From Amblyomma americanum (taxonomy: Eukaryota; Arthropoda; Arachnida; Ixodida; Ixodidae): a stretch of 64,000 nt of DNA. Under the pieces are notes generated by a model, which was not told the origin of the DNA, did no database searches, and saw nothing but the letters and a program-made list of their open reading frames with translations. A program made the translations under genes and the position numbers. This document shows positions 33,899 through 44,854 of the stretch, piece by piece. The DNA lies in the NCBI RefSeq assembly GCF_052857255.1, contig NW_027526485.1, positions 1,798,001 through 1,862,000 of the forward strand, read 5' to 3'. Each line of letters opens with the position of its first letter. Position 1 is the stretch's first letter.

Positions 33899-33965
33899 AG
33901 CGCCTACAGTCTACACTCAAGCAAATTTTGATAAATGCACAAAACTTAAAAAAGAAAAAAGATAC

Positions 33966-34066
33966 CCATTCTTGGCGAACACAATCCTCGCCACTAGAGT
34001 CTGCAGACTTCAAGTGTGAAGTCTGTTCGGCTAGTGCCATTTTTTCGCAGGCTTTCGCATAGGAGA
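33966..34066 (-). CDS. DUF4806-like gene, second recognised exon
   Basis: Minus strand: acceptor AAAACCTAG (AG at 34,067-34,068), 101 bases, donor GTATCT (GT at 33,965-33,964). The first two bases complete a Val codon with the single G left by the exon at 36,479-36,703, giving LGYAV then SYAKACEKMALAEQTSHLKS and ADSSGEDCVRQEW. The Y..A..KM..AE.TS helix after the N-terminal WPP domain is the arrangement I know from arthropod DUF4806 proteins. Frame fully open. Confidence 0.6.
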
Positions 34067-34707
34067 CTAGGTTTTAGGAGATACAAGGCAGCAAAATTAG
34101 GCATGGAAAGCATCAAGGGGTGTATTTAAGTAACACTTGGGGCACACTAAACCCAATACCAACCCTGCTGGTTTCCAACACAGATTGCCTCGCAGAAACT
34201 CATGACTTACAGAAACCGGAATTTGTCAGTAATTGGAGTTCGGAACTCAGGCAAGAAAAAAAATTGAAAACTGCAGACTCGCTCTCTCTTTTTAAAGTAT
34301 TCTCTATGCCTACAACTCCATTGAGAATGCCTTCCCAGTTGGTGACTTGTTGCATTAACATTTCAATCAAAAGGGACGAAAGAAATAACATTTGGGTATA
34401 TGGCGCTGTGGATGATACTTCTGAGCAACTAGCCTGCGGTTTATAATGAATAAAAAGGTGGTTTCCTGGGTCCTAATCTAGGCAGAAATTTTGGTAACAG
34501 GCAATCTGCAATGGGTACATGCACAGGGAATAGTGCAAATGAACATAGCTTTGATACCTCGACTACTCTCTCTTTTGCTGAAAACGAAAAAAACCTACAA
34601 ATGAATTATTAACCAGCTAACTTACATTATTATGATCCCAGGGGTTACAGTGCCATTTCAGAACTGCATCTGAACTTCAGCTCGGTCTTTCTTCCCAATT
34701 ACATATC
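34067..34707. other. Intronic sequence, no recognised content
   Basis: AT-rich. Short frames near 34,120-34,446 (plus) and 34,200-34,391 (minus) carry no family motif. Confidence 0.4.
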
Positions 34708-34843
34708 CAAGACATCGTGATGTGGATATGAACTTAATCTAGTCCAATTTTTGTGGCATACTTTTCTGTCACGTGCAAGACATCACGATGTGGATATAAA
34801 CTTAATCCAACCCAATTTTTGTGGCTTATGTTTTATTGTCATG
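34708..34843. repeat. Two 68-bp tandem units
   Basis: Units 34,708-34,775 and 34,776-34,843 both run CAAGACATC..GATGTGGATAT, AACTTAATC, then CCAATTTTTGTGGC and TTNTNTGTCA. They differ by about ten substitutions. Confidence 0.8.
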
Positions 34844-36478
34844 AACGAACAGCCACAAATTTATCACGAAAAAGCAAGCAATTCATGTTCCAGCTTAACA
34901 ATAATAAATGGGTTGAATCGCCAAGGCTCAAACACAATAATAATGCTTACTTGAAATGTAAGACCTAGGCATCTTGTTTTTTTTTAGATTTTAGTTTCGA
35001 ATGTGGCTAAAAATACATCCTGCAGATCCAGCACATTCATATTTAAGACACGTTTCAGCGATCTGAAGGCTCAGGCTAAAGGCATGCCGGTTGTACCCAG
35101 TAACCCAGTACATTTGTTTTTCTTCAAGACACAGCGAGACTGATTCCATCCTATCTGTGTTTTCTCAAAGAATTGATCCCACAATACTTTCCTAGCAATT
35201 TTGACTATGTGAAGCGGATACGTTAGCAACCCTAATCCAGTATGAGTTGTAGCAAAGAAATGAAGTTGATACGCTTTGGTAGCGCGAGTGGTGGCACCAC
35301 TTCTTGGATATGCCCTGGGCATTTAATCCTTGCACATCTGCTCGATTTTACCCTAAGTTTCCTTCTAGCTGCTTCTTTCACTGTGGCAGTTATATCTCTG
35401 ATTTGAGAATATTTACCTGCTACCCGGAATGAAGCTACTGGTGTTGAGTATGCAAGCTTCGAGTGTATGCTACGCGCCCTGTTGCACTTACACGGCAAAC
35501 ACCTGGTTACCTGTTGTAGAGCTTGCTTTCCGCTGTTAGTTCCAATGGGATAAATGCAGAACCACTCCTGGTTAACCGCATGTAATCATGATGTGCATGT
35601 GTTTGCCCGTGTTTACACTTCAAGCAGGCGACTACTGCTCTGCTATGTCTCCAACTCTTCTGGTGTCTTCGACTGGTAGCGTTAGTTTGCTCTAGGTTGC
35701 TCTGAGAGGCGACCGCACATTCCGCTGGTCGAAACTGGCCGCTCTGACGCGCTCCGAGAAAAAAGTCGGAGCGGCTCCGAGATGAGTCCACGTGACAGAG
35801 CCACTTCCGCCATTTCGCAAAAGCGGTGCGAGGCCTCGGCGTCCCCTGCGCGTAGGCAGAAGCAAGTGTAGGCTTTTTACGCAGTAGTAGCGTCCTTGCT
35901 GTGTTGTGTTTTGCGGGCGCCGCGCTGTGAGAGGCAAAATGTCCAGCAGACGCCGGATAACTACGCTAGGAATGCGGTCTGTGTTGCTGTCGCATGACAA
36001 CAGCGACTCCAGTAGCAGCACAGACGAGGCCGACAGTGCTATCCACAAGGCGAGGTCAAAAAATGAGTGTCCCGTGGGACGGAAAGCTGGGGTAGCGATT
36101 TATACAGGCTAAGCGGCGACAGCGATGCAAACCGTGTGCGGCCACGTGCGGCTAAAGGTAATCAAGGGACCTTACGTGCGGCTACTGTTCACATCAGCAG
36201 CGGTGCCACGTAGTGGCTCCGGAAGTTGCGTGCCCCTTCTGCCTCCTGTGCTCCCGCTCTAAAAACTCGCTGACCATTCGACTTGACTAGTCTCGCTATG
36301 CGCTCAGAGCGAGAGCGGCTCCCACTCTGCCAGATCCTAACCGGATGACGGGAGCGACCAGTCGAAGACACAATTTTTGAAGTCCATAACTTAAATTTTT
36401 TATTCAGCTCTGTGACTAGGGAAGAAAAAACCGAAAAAGAATGTTCTGAGTTTCTCGAAAGCACATCTCTTTTCTTAC
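34844..36478. other. Intronic sequence with a GC-rich block at about 35,690-36,350
   Basis: The GC-rich block contains an ATG at 35,939 opening 57 codons on the plus strand, MSSRRRITTLGMRSVLLSHD followed by a Ser/Asp-rich stretch, ending at 36,110. It resembles the first exon of a DNA-transposon gene but shows no family motif, and I could not find terminal repeats. The rest is AT-rich without content. Confidence 0.35.
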
Positions 36479-36703
36479 CTGCATATCCCAACATCTTACA
36501 AGGGCATCGCTGCCAGTCCAGTAGTGGCTCTACCCTCTTCCTCGCCATGTGCTCAGTGGCAGACTGTAGTGCCTTGAGGTGGCCACAAGCACCTTTGTCT
36601 TGACTTCGTCAGCCAGTTAGTCGGCACTGCACCGACTGAATCCATTTCTTTCGCGAACGCTACCACGCAGAAAACGTACTGCGGTTTTGGCCTCTTCCTT
36701 TTT
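36479..36703 (-). CDS. DUF4806-like gene, N-terminal exon with one frameshift
   Basis: Minus strand: acceptor GCGTTTCAG (AG at 36,704-36,705), donor GTAAGA (GT at 36,478-36,477). The exon reads YVFCVVAFAKEMDSVGAVPT, NWLTKSRQRCLWPP, then one frame over KALQSATEHMARKRVEPLLD, WQRCPCKMLGYA. A VVP.NWL followed by C.WPP is the N-terminal signature that accompanies DUF4806 in many arthropod proteins. The shift lies at about 36,576, right after WPP. The exit leaves one base that fits the next exon in phase. Function unknown; a nuclear or nucleic-acid role cannot be claimed from sequence. Confidence 0.6.
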
Positions 36704-37307
36704 CTGAAACGCAATTATGCAAGGTAAAGCCACAAATATGTAGAGCAAGCTTATGCTTGACTCGTTCCATACTGCTTTTGTCGACACTCGCGAAAATTTT
36801 ACACGTGTTAGGCGTATTCACTCTCGCTAAAAAATTTACGTTCCCGACAGGATTACTACAGTCCAGCATGACTACTAGGATGAAAAATACGGGTTATGGG
36901 GGCCTAACGTCCTTAAGGTTCCAGCTGGTCAGACGTCAGTTATCGTTGCTGTCGACTAATCTAGAAAACGGCCAACCGCTTCACAGCAAAACGTGGCACT
37001 ACGGTTGCAATATACCGCGTTGTCAGAGCCCGCGGTTGAAAGCAAGGCGGTGATCACATGTTAGAATTGTCAGCATGCAAACAACGCTAGTCATAATGCA
37101 CCCGAGAAGTGCAAGAGAGATTTATGTATAACTAGAAATTGCACACAAGCTGATAGTTTAACCACTTGAGAAAGGCACTCGAGCGCATCGGTGCAGCTCC
37201 ATTGCAGTGCCTGGGTATACATACATATGCGTGTGGTCCCATTTTTACGTGTAGCATCCAAAGTGGCTACTGAAATCCAGCGCTAGTACTGACAAAAATT
37301 TACTTAC
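36704..37307. other. First intron of the DUF4806-like gene (candidate)
   Basis: Lies between the candidate 5' exon donor at 37,307-37,306 and the acceptor at 36,704-36,705. It contains open frames of 69 and 98 codons on opposite strands without recognisable motifs. Confidence 0.35.
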
Positions 37308-37500
37308 CTATCTTGGCGAGCAGTCTTCCACAAAACGGATGATAAAGCCGACAAAGCTGGCGTTTCACGCTGGACTGCACGCACCTATTCAAGCTCCAAC
37401 ACGGGCACGGCGAGCACACGGGGAAGAAATTTCAAATACGAGCCGTGTTTTTACATGTCACTGCGCTTAGTAGTCCGGGCCGGAAGTTCCTGTTTGTTTC
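37308..37500 (-). promoter_or_regulatory. Candidate 5' UTR exon and promoter region of the DUF4806-like gene
   Basis: On the minus strand CGCCAAGATAG is followed by a perfect donor GTAAGT (GT at 37,307-37,306). The upstream 190 bases are more GC-rich than the surroundings and have no long frame in register, as expected for an untranslated first exon. No TATA box was seen. It is the nearest donor upstream of the first coding exon; the left limit is arbitrary. Confidence 0.35.
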
Positions 37501-37959
37501 CTTACTGCTGGGCACTGAAGACCAAACGGTTGTCATCACAATTTCTTGAGCATATAGAGTTTTCCATCAGTATTTTAATTTATCGGCATAAAGTGACGCA
37601 AACTGTTCTGTACAAATTTCTCAGCTAGGTATTCATCCCCGTCATTATTCGAATTATATTCTGCCACGGAATGACATTGCGCTTCGGTCTTCCAACCTGG
37701 TATATGTGGATAGATGATATGTTTGCTTTTTTTTTTTAAACAGAGCAGTCGCTGGCGCCACCGTGACTACACTGTGCCATGACCATTCTCTGAAACCATT
37801 TTTAATGATTTCTTTCTTAATCTGGATAATCATTCTCATGAAATCCTATATTGATATTAGTTATTTGCTGGCGTCTAAGATTTCTTGACCTGGTAGTGGT
37901 GGCTTATCAAAGCAACACCAAATAGAATGAAATAATGTGGCTGGCTGCGGCATTCAGTG

Positions 37960-38225
37960 CAGAAACCAAATTTTGGCTGCATATTTTCTTCTTGTTAGTG
38001 ATGCGCAAGACATCTTAGCGATGTAGTAAATCACAACGACGAAGGCGTGATTACACCGCAGTCTTTTCATTCCTAGCATCACCAGTACTGAACTTGGAAG
38101 ACGTACACTTTTTTTCATCACTCCGCTGTGTAAACCGAAACATAAGAATGGCGAATGCCAAATGGTGATCAGTGTATAGTTATTTGCTTTACGCATCATT
38201 GCAAAGAATAAAACGCAATTAAAAG
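37960..38225 (+). mobile_element. Short member of the long-TIR family (MITE)
   Basis: Left end AACCAAATTTTGGCTGCATA, then GTGATGCGCAAGACATC; right end, inverted, TTTATTCTTTGCAATGATGC, then ACTATACACTGATCACCATT and TGGCATTCGCC. Both correspond to the terminal repeats of the TTAA-flanked element at 28,353-31,707. Only about 0.27 kb long with no coding capacity. Confidence 0.5.
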
Positions 38226-38236
38226 CTATCTATCTA

Positions 38237-38560
38237 TTCTCACTATCAGCCTGACTACACCCACTGCAAAGGCCTCTTCCGTGCTTCTCCAATTAACGCG
38301 GTCCTTTGCCGGCTGCGCCCACCCTATTCCTGCAAATTTCTTAACCTCATCCGCCCACCTAACCTTCTGCCGCCCCCTGTTACGCTTACTTTCTCTTGGA
38401 ATCCACTCCGTTACCCTTAAGGAGCAGCGGTTATCTTGCCTGCGCATTATATGCCCTGCCCAAGCCTATTTCTTCCTCTCGATTTCGACTAGGATATCAT
38501 TAACCTGCGTTTGTTCCCTCACCTGCTCTGCCGCTTCCGGTCTCATAACGTTACACCAAT
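38237..38560 (-). mobile_element. RTE-type LINE, 3' end
   Basis: Minus strand: RVTEWIPRESKRNRGRQKVR, WADEVKKFAGIGWAQPAKDR, VNWRSTEEAFAVGV, then a short 3' end near 38,240. Same terminal segment as the copy at 32.4 kb, both finishing in AGTGGGTGTAGTCAGG. 5' truncated. Confidence 0.75.
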
Positions 38561-38864
38561 CATTTTTACATATTTCGAACAAATATAACCAGCAGAAGGA
38601 CGCAGACAGACACACAGCACGACGCTGGATCGTCCTGTGCGCCTCTCTCTGTGCGATGTTTTTTTTTTTTATCTTGCCTTTAATAAAAGCTCTCTATATA
38701 TTCCTTTAAGCACACGAGCTACTGCCTATAGTGTACTACCAGGGTCAGGAAAAGAACGAGAAATACACCAGTGATACGAAAATTGCTTTTTCAGGAAAGG
38801 AAAGCGCAGTATATCTCTCTCAATTCTACGTGGACACTTGAACCGCGATGTAAGGAAATTGCCC

Positions 38865-39178
38865 CGCCGCGGTGGCTCAGTGGTTAGGGCGCTCGACTAC
38901 TGATCCGGAGTTCCCGGGTTCGAACCCGACCGCGGCGGCTGCGTTTTTATGGAGGAAAAACGGTAAGGCGCCCGTGTGCTGTGCGATGTCAGTGCACGTT
39001 AAAGATCCCCAGGTGGTCGAAATTATTCCGGAGCCCTCCACTACGGCACCTATTCTTCCTTTCTTCTTTCACTCCCTCCTTTATCCCTTCCCTTACGGTG
39101 CGGTTCAGGTGTCCAAAGATATATGAGACAGATACTTCGCCATTTCCTTTCCCCAAAAAACCAATTATAATTATATAA
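38865..39178 (+). mobile_element. tRNA-derived SINE, best-preserved copy
   Basis: A box TGGCTCAGTGG at 38,873-38,883 and B box GGTTCGAACCC at 38,917-38,927 are intact. The tRNA-like head (to about 38,940) is followed by GATGTCAGTGCACGTTAAAG, CCCAGGTGGTCGAAATTATT, CCGGAGCCCTCCACTACGGC, a C/T-rich tract, and an A-rich end with TTATAATTATATAATG. A tRNA scanner would probably flag the head as a tRNA pseudogene. Confidence 0.9.
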
Positions 39179-39185
39179 TGTAAGG

Positions 39186-39373
39186 AAAGAGAGGAAGGTG
39201 GGAGTGAAAGAGGCGCCGTAATGGAGGGCTCTGGAATAATTTCGACCACCTGCGGACGTTCATCTTGCACTGATACCGTTTTGGGTTTCGCCTTCATCGA
39301 AACACAACCGCCGCTGTCGGGCTGGAACCTGGGTACTCTGGTCAATAGCCCACAGCGTCGGCCACCGTGGTGG
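39186..39373 (-). mobile_element. tRNA-derived SINE, inverted neighbour
   Basis: Minus-strand copy of the same family, tail to tail with the SINE at 38,865-39,178 and separated by about 8 bases. The head CCACCACGGTGGC and body TTTCGATGAAGGCGAAACCC are clear; the B box is degenerate. The pair forms an imperfect inverted repeat. Confidence 0.75.
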
Positions 39374-39739
39374 TGCAAGTAGACCTAGACCGGCGGTGCA
39401 AGAACTCCAGACCGTATAGGGACACTGATCTGGCTGGCATCGACATACCAAAGCGTCTCAATAAAATATATGTTCAGTCATATCTTCCTGGGTATATTTT
39501 TCCTGGGTATATTTTCGCTCCTGCATGTCGATCCTCTTTCTCTTCTTTGCGGCTCCTCTACGAAAATTGAGGGTGAGCTTAAGTGCGCGAGGCGAAAGCC
39601 ATTCTGCACCCACTTTGGCTAATTAATGACTAATTTCTAATTAATGAACGCTTGTTGGGCAGGACGGCTACAAATTCAGGAACACTGAAGGGGACGTTAA
39701 CGATCGTTTCTTTTTAATTCTTATTTGTTCTTTTTACTT

Positions 39740-40450
39740 TTCTTTTAACGCATCTGCAGCTCCCTTGAAGACCAGGCCATTGATTTTCAAACTATACGAC
39801 AAGAACTTTCAAGCAACAACTACCCGACCTCATTTGTGCAATCCGTGGAAAAACAGTTATGTCGCCCAGCAAGCGATACTCCTCTGTCACCCTTGAAACG
39901 TGCTGCCGTGCCCTATGCTCCCGGACTAAGCGAGGCTTTAGCACGCATCATGCGCACCTTTGGTGTTCATATCGCCCACGTTCCGACAAGAAAACTGCGC
40001 CATGCGTTGGTAAATGTCAAAGACCCCCTTCCCAAAGAAAAATATCCAGGCGTAGTGTACAAGGTTCCTTGTTCCGACTGTGACTACGCATACATTGGCG
40101 AAACCGGAAATTTCGAGAGGCGGCTAAAGGAACATAGTAACGATGTACGCAACAAAAAAGTGGATTCAAATGCTATCGCCGAGCACGCAGTATCTACAGG
40201 CCATGACATCGACTGGGGTCGGGCACACGTGCTTTCAACCGAAAAGAAGCTATACCCTCGCCTGCACTTGGAATCATTAATCATCCAAACTACTAGTCAC
40301 ACCCTAAACCGCAACGATGGAAATCTTAACCCAATCTACGCACGCTCCCTGCGCCCTCTTTTCAAGCATATGTAATGCCACTGAGCTGCTTGCTTCATTT
40401 CAATGTGAACAAGGCTCCCGTACGGGAGCCGAAACGTCTGTTTATGTTTT
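39740..40450 (+). mobile_element. Penelope-like element, 3' part with GIY-YIG domain
   Basis: Contains the C-terminal coding part of a PLE and its 3' non-coding end with a hammerhead stem II relic at 40,413-40,435. No 3' or 5' boundary with target duplication was found. AGGCGAAAGCC near 39,587 and its complement GGCTTTCGCCT at 40,572 bracket the PLE and may be the ends of a non-autonomous element into which it inserted. Confidence 0.75.
39760..40375 (+). CDS. PLE protein C-terminus: RT thumb/linker and intact GIY-YIG endonuclease
   Basis: The frame is open from 39,749 to the TAA ending at 40,375, about 205 codons. After a linker (LSEALARIMRTFGVHIAHVP) comes the GIY-YIG nuclease: GVVYKVPC and, ten residues on, YIGETGNFERRLKEHSNDV, with the catalytic Arg in FERRL and a Glu in LHLESLI. 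A C-X2-C pair (CSDC) sits between the two strands, typical of PLEs. The reverse transcriptase is absent. A pyrimidine tract and CATCTGCAG directly precede the frame at 39,759, and a stop lies just before it (39,746-39,748), so this may be an exon of a PLE retaining an intron. No frame damage inside. Confidence 0.8.
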
Positions 40451-41199
40451 TTGTTTTCTTTGGTCGGCGCTCCTTCTTCTTCGTCAGTATATGCATTATA
40501 GCAATTATGCTATTGATAACGTCATAGTGTGACAGAATTCGCGGACGGAGGGACAACGATGAGCTATTAAGGGCTTTCGCCTTAAAAAAAATTACAGGAA
40601 TGCACTTCAGTCTGTTTAAGAGCGGAAATGCGAAGGCCTTTCTCTTTCGCTTCTCCCTGAATTTTTCATTTTTTAATTTGTTTTCTTTATTACTAGAAGT
40701 TTTGTTGGTTTGTTTTATTTATTTTTATTATTTTCCCGTTCTTTACTTTAGTTTTATTTTATTTTTATTATGTTCATTTCCTTTTTTATGCTTGATAAGC
40801 CTTTTCACGCGTTTACATCGTTTTTGATCCAATCAGTCACAGAAAACCTCCTTCAAACACAAAACATAAATACCTGAAGAGCGCGCTCAAACTAAGCATT
40901 GCCGAGTACCGTAATCGTCGGTCAGTTCCTGGTCGCCAGAAAACGTTATGGAGGGCTTTAAGCACATGTATCACTGAAGAACTTTAAGTAGCCTACAATT
41001 TGCGATTTACTCATTTGAGCGTGATCTGAATTTTGCTCATTAATTGTGAGCATAAACAATGCACGTTTCGTCTGGAGCCCAGCACTGGATATTTGCCAGC
41101 TTGCTCGTCTAGTAACTCAGTTACAGTCATGGTGGAAGAAAATAATTTAGTAGTAGTAGCTCCGTTAACTTATTGAAAGTGATCACTCAAGTCCTCTTA
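40451..41199. other. No recognisable gene
   Basis: T-rich tract at about 40,640-40,800 and no motif-bearing frame. Confidence 0.45.
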
Positions 41200-43390
41200 T
41201 GAGAGGTCATCATGTTTGACGAAAACATTCCAAAAGCTGAATTTAAGTTTGCCGCTTTAACTTCGCTTCCCAGGTACCTCAGTCCACCCACACGTACTTC
41301 CGCCACTTCCGCTTCTACCACTTTTCTTTTTTCGCGCAAGCCGATGACAGCTGAGCCGGCTGAGGAGAAGAGCCGATCGACTCGCCTACCTTCGAAGAGC
41401 TCCAGCTCGTTGCGCACTCAGGTTGAGTCTTCTCGATAGCACTCGTTCTCATTTTGAATGGCCAGTAAGTGGCAAAAATACGGGTGGCTGAACCGGGAGG
41501 TCACCGAATTTTTACCGCGACAATTCCTCTCCCGCCGAGGGCGGCCTTGGGCCTTCCACGACTGCACGCGAAGACAGTGAAATCGATGCCGACAATGCGG
41601 ACACACGCAGAAGGCCCGAAGAATGCTCTGAAGCATCCGCAGGACGAATCGGAGTTTCTGAATGGCCTCACTTGCCAGCCGATTCTGATGACAGTGCCAA
41701 ATATTCGTGGTCGTCCGAGAAGGATCCGTCTACCGCGCAAGAAAGCACAGAAGCAAGCCCCTCAACGACAGAAGCTGCACGAGAGCTAGCGGACATAGCT
41801 CGGAAGCATTCACTCACCCATTCGGCAGTCAATGACCTCTGTTTGCTTTTGTGTCGCCTTGTCCATCCATTACCTCGTGACGCTCGCACGTTACTGACGT
41901 CTGAGCGAAAAGCTGATGTTCTTAACGACTACGGGCATTTTCCCCTACGAAGTCACATGATCTAAAGAGTGAAGAACGGTCTTCGCGATGTTGCAGGTAC
42001 TATCGTTGACCTCCACGTGAACATAGACGGATTACCTGTATTCAAGGGCTCTTCGCTGGTCTTCTGGGTTTTGCTGTGTTCAGTGGCGAATGCAGTTGAC
42101 AGCCGACCATTTGCTGTCTCTATATTGTGGCAAAAAAGAAGCTTACAAATATTGCATAGTTTTTGCGGCCATCTCTATAAGAAATGAAAAATATGGAAAC
42201 TTCTGGTGTCATCATCAAAGGTGTATGTCACAGTGTTTCACTTGCTGCAGTAATCTGTGATGCGCCAGCCTGTTCGTATGTCAAATGTACCAACTGGTAC
42301 TGGTTATTAGGTTGTGACCGCTGCACACAGAAAGGAGAAAGAATTGAGCACAGGCAAACAATCCCATGTGTGCTGCTTTCAAAAATGGAATAGGAGATAT
42401 GATTCTTGCCGCACAATGGCCGACGCTGGCCACCACAACGCTGCAAGTCCACTTTTGGAGTTGCATGTGGACGTGGTGAAACACTTTCCGCTGGATTAAA
42501 TACACACGGTGTGCTTGGGAGTGGTCTGTAAGTTGCTGCAGACGTGGACTTTGAACCATTACTGCATTGTCTCGGAGCACAGCAGCAGAGCATTATGAGT
42601 TCAAAGACTGCAGCAAACAAGTCTGCCGTCAGAATTTGCTTGGCACCCCAGACACCTTGATGAATTGGACCGACGGAAGGCAGTGGAGTTTAGGTCCTTC
42701 CTTCACTACAATGGTCCTGTCGTGCTGCGCGGTTTGCTGGACAACAACCAATACAAACACTTCCTGTGCCTTCATGTGACGATGTGCATTCTGCTCAGTG
42801 ATGTTCTTGCGACAGAGATGAACAAGTTTGCCTCAGATCTCCTGAAGTATTTTTCACAGCAGTGTGGGGTGCTTTATGAACGTGAGTTTCTGATCTACAA
42901 TGTACACATGCTGTGTCACATTGCGGAAGACGCCTTAATTTATGGGCCGCTGGAAAATGTTAGTGCCTTCCCATTTGAGCACTGTTTGTGGTGAGTTAAA
43001 CGGTTGTTGTGCACCAGCAGAAAGCCACTTGGACAGGTGAGCCGCAGAATTTCCGAGTTGGCTTATTAACCGAGAGAACTCCCACCGACTGTGCGCTTGA
43101 CCGAAGTATCATTCTTGAAAGGAGGTGTAGAGAACGACTCGTGTTGCTTAATAAGCAGTGGCAGCATTGTCAGTCTGACAGAGGTGTCTCCGAAGTTTCT
43201 TCTTGGCCATGAGTTTCTTCATGCAACGAACCTCTATGCTCCGCTTCCATCAGAACAGCTCAAGATTTTCCGCACAGATAATGCTTCACGTGAGATAAGG
43301 ATGTGGCCTGTGGGTTCATTTCGCTTGAAATGTGTGAAAGTTGTATGGAAGACTGGGTTTATTTTGTTTCCTCTACTTCGTCATAATTAA
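41200..43390 (+). pseudogene. TNP2-like transposase relic (CACTA/EnSpm-type)
   Basis: Plus-strand frames, read piecewise, give the layout of the large animal relatives of TNP2 transposases: DLHVNIDGLPVFKGSSLVFW (about 42,007-42,070), SVSLAAVICDAPACSYVKC and LLGCDRCTQKGE (about 42,235-42,340), VDVVKHFPLD at 42,469-42,498, LDRRKAVEFRSFLHYNGPVV (about 42,665-42,725), and LIYNVHMLCHIAEDA with FPFEHCLW near 42,890-42,990. Upstream is an acidic Ser-rich region with ELADIARKHSLTHSAVNDL. TAA replaces the codon after FPLD, and at least four frame changes occur. I saw no CACTA ends. Enzyme would have excised and inserted its element; this copy is dead. Confidence 0.5.
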
Positions 43391-43864
43391 TCGCTAAGAC
43401 TATATTACAGTTTATCTTGAGCATTGTGTTCCATCTTCATATCCAGCAGAAGTCTATCATGGCAGAAGTGTATTCTCAGTGTTGTTTTTCCGCTCCATTA
43501 TCATATTTAGCAGAAGTTTATCTTGGCTTAGTGTTTCATAGGTAGTAGCTGTGTACTTTGAGTGTTGTTATATCATAGCTGAATTATCTGAGTGTTTTTC
43601 TTAACTGAGTGTTGGGGGTTGCAGGAAGTAAAAATAGCAATTATTGTTCTGTTCAAACACAATAGCTACTTTTGTGTATCTTCTTCATGAGTTGTAGTGA
43701 TAACGGTGGGGTACACATGTTACCTGTGCTCTTTCTGTTGCAGACACATGCTTCATGTCTTTCTAATGTCTACTGAACTGAGGACGTCTTCTGGCTAGTG
43801 TTCACAGATATGCTATCTCGGTCTGGCCTACATAGGTGTGTTTGAGGTGAACACACTGATGGTT
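43391..43864. other. No recognisable gene
   Basis: T-rich sequence with several imperfect copies of a GAGTGTT/TATCTTGG phrase (43,420-43,620) that look like a decayed short tandem repeat. No coding motif. Confidence 0.4.
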
Positions 43865-43957
43865 TGTAGAGAAAAAAGACCACAACTTCAGACAGGACGT
43901 AAGACCACTTCTCTGTCTTGCGTCCGGTCTGAAGTTGCAGTTTCTTTTTCCTCTACA
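43865..43957. repeat. Long hairpin, about 41-bp arms
   Basis: TGTAGAGAAAAAAGACCACA..GACGTAAGAC (43,865-43,905) is followed after nine bases by its near-complement ending CTTTTTCCTCTACA at 43,957. The inner 22 bp match at 20 positions; the outer part has a few mismatches and a two-base difference. No flanking element was recognised. Confidence 0.8.
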
Positions 43958-44854
43958 TCATTTCTGACCAAGTGGCCCAAAACTTCCCCTTGTGAAACAT
44001 GGGTCAGCTGCATAGCAAAATGAGAGGCGACACGCTGAGTAATGTGGGCTGTCTGCTTAGTGTTAACCGCGGTTGCAGGTCGATGCGCATGGCACGTTGC
44101 TTCGCTCAAATTGCAACACGGCCGATGCACTGTTGGTGTAGCTGGGACTATCTATGAAGGTTTCTCGTGCCAGAAATAAAAAGCCTCGTCTCTTAGGGTT
44201 GTTATCTCTATCTCCAGAGCTTCGGGTAGCACAGCCCTAATATGTCTTGCCTCTGCTATTATTTGACAGCATCAGTTTGCACAAAATCGGTGTTCAATAC
44301 CCCTTGTCTGGATTGCCAGTGCCCCTTGTGTTACTACTTTACTGTGATAGTGCCTTCTCTTCTAGTACAAGTGATGATGCATGATTTCCCCTGTTTCACT
44401 TTATATGCTACGTGATTGAAGTGCTTTGGTGGTGCGCGTTGCCGCTTTTTGTACTCGGTGATTTTGTGCTTATTGCAGGCTCTGCGTTTTTTGCCTATGC
44501 ACTGTGTCACAGTGGTCACGGTGTCATTCGCCACTTAACATAGTTGGTGGAGGAGCCGGTTGTATGATTGAGCCATGAAGCTTGAAGTAGTCAGACCGGC
44601 ACAGGGTCACATAGGATGGCTAGCGCTCCTTTAGTAGTTATGGTGTCACCCTGATACCCCGGCATGTTTGGGATTGACGACACAGGTGTTGATGACTCGC
44701 TCTGCTCATACGTGCCAGTCATCATCTATAACATGTAGGACCCTACACCGATGCCGGCGAATGTCATCTTTTACCTTACCGGCACTGCCAGGGTGTAATA
44801 TGAAACACATGAGAATGAACTCATGAGCCGGGACACCTGTGAGGAAAAACTACG
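43958..44854. other. No recognisable gene
   Basis: No motif-bearing frame or repeat boundary found. Confidence 0.4.

Noticed and set aside
35939..36112. Short Ser/Asp-rich protein
   Set aside because: Only 57 codons, no splice donor or family motif could be tied to it; mentioned under the intronic stretch.
38865..38940. Possible functional tRNA gene
   Set aside because: The A and B boxes belong to the head of a repeated SINE with a family-typical body; no free-standing tRNA with terminator is present.
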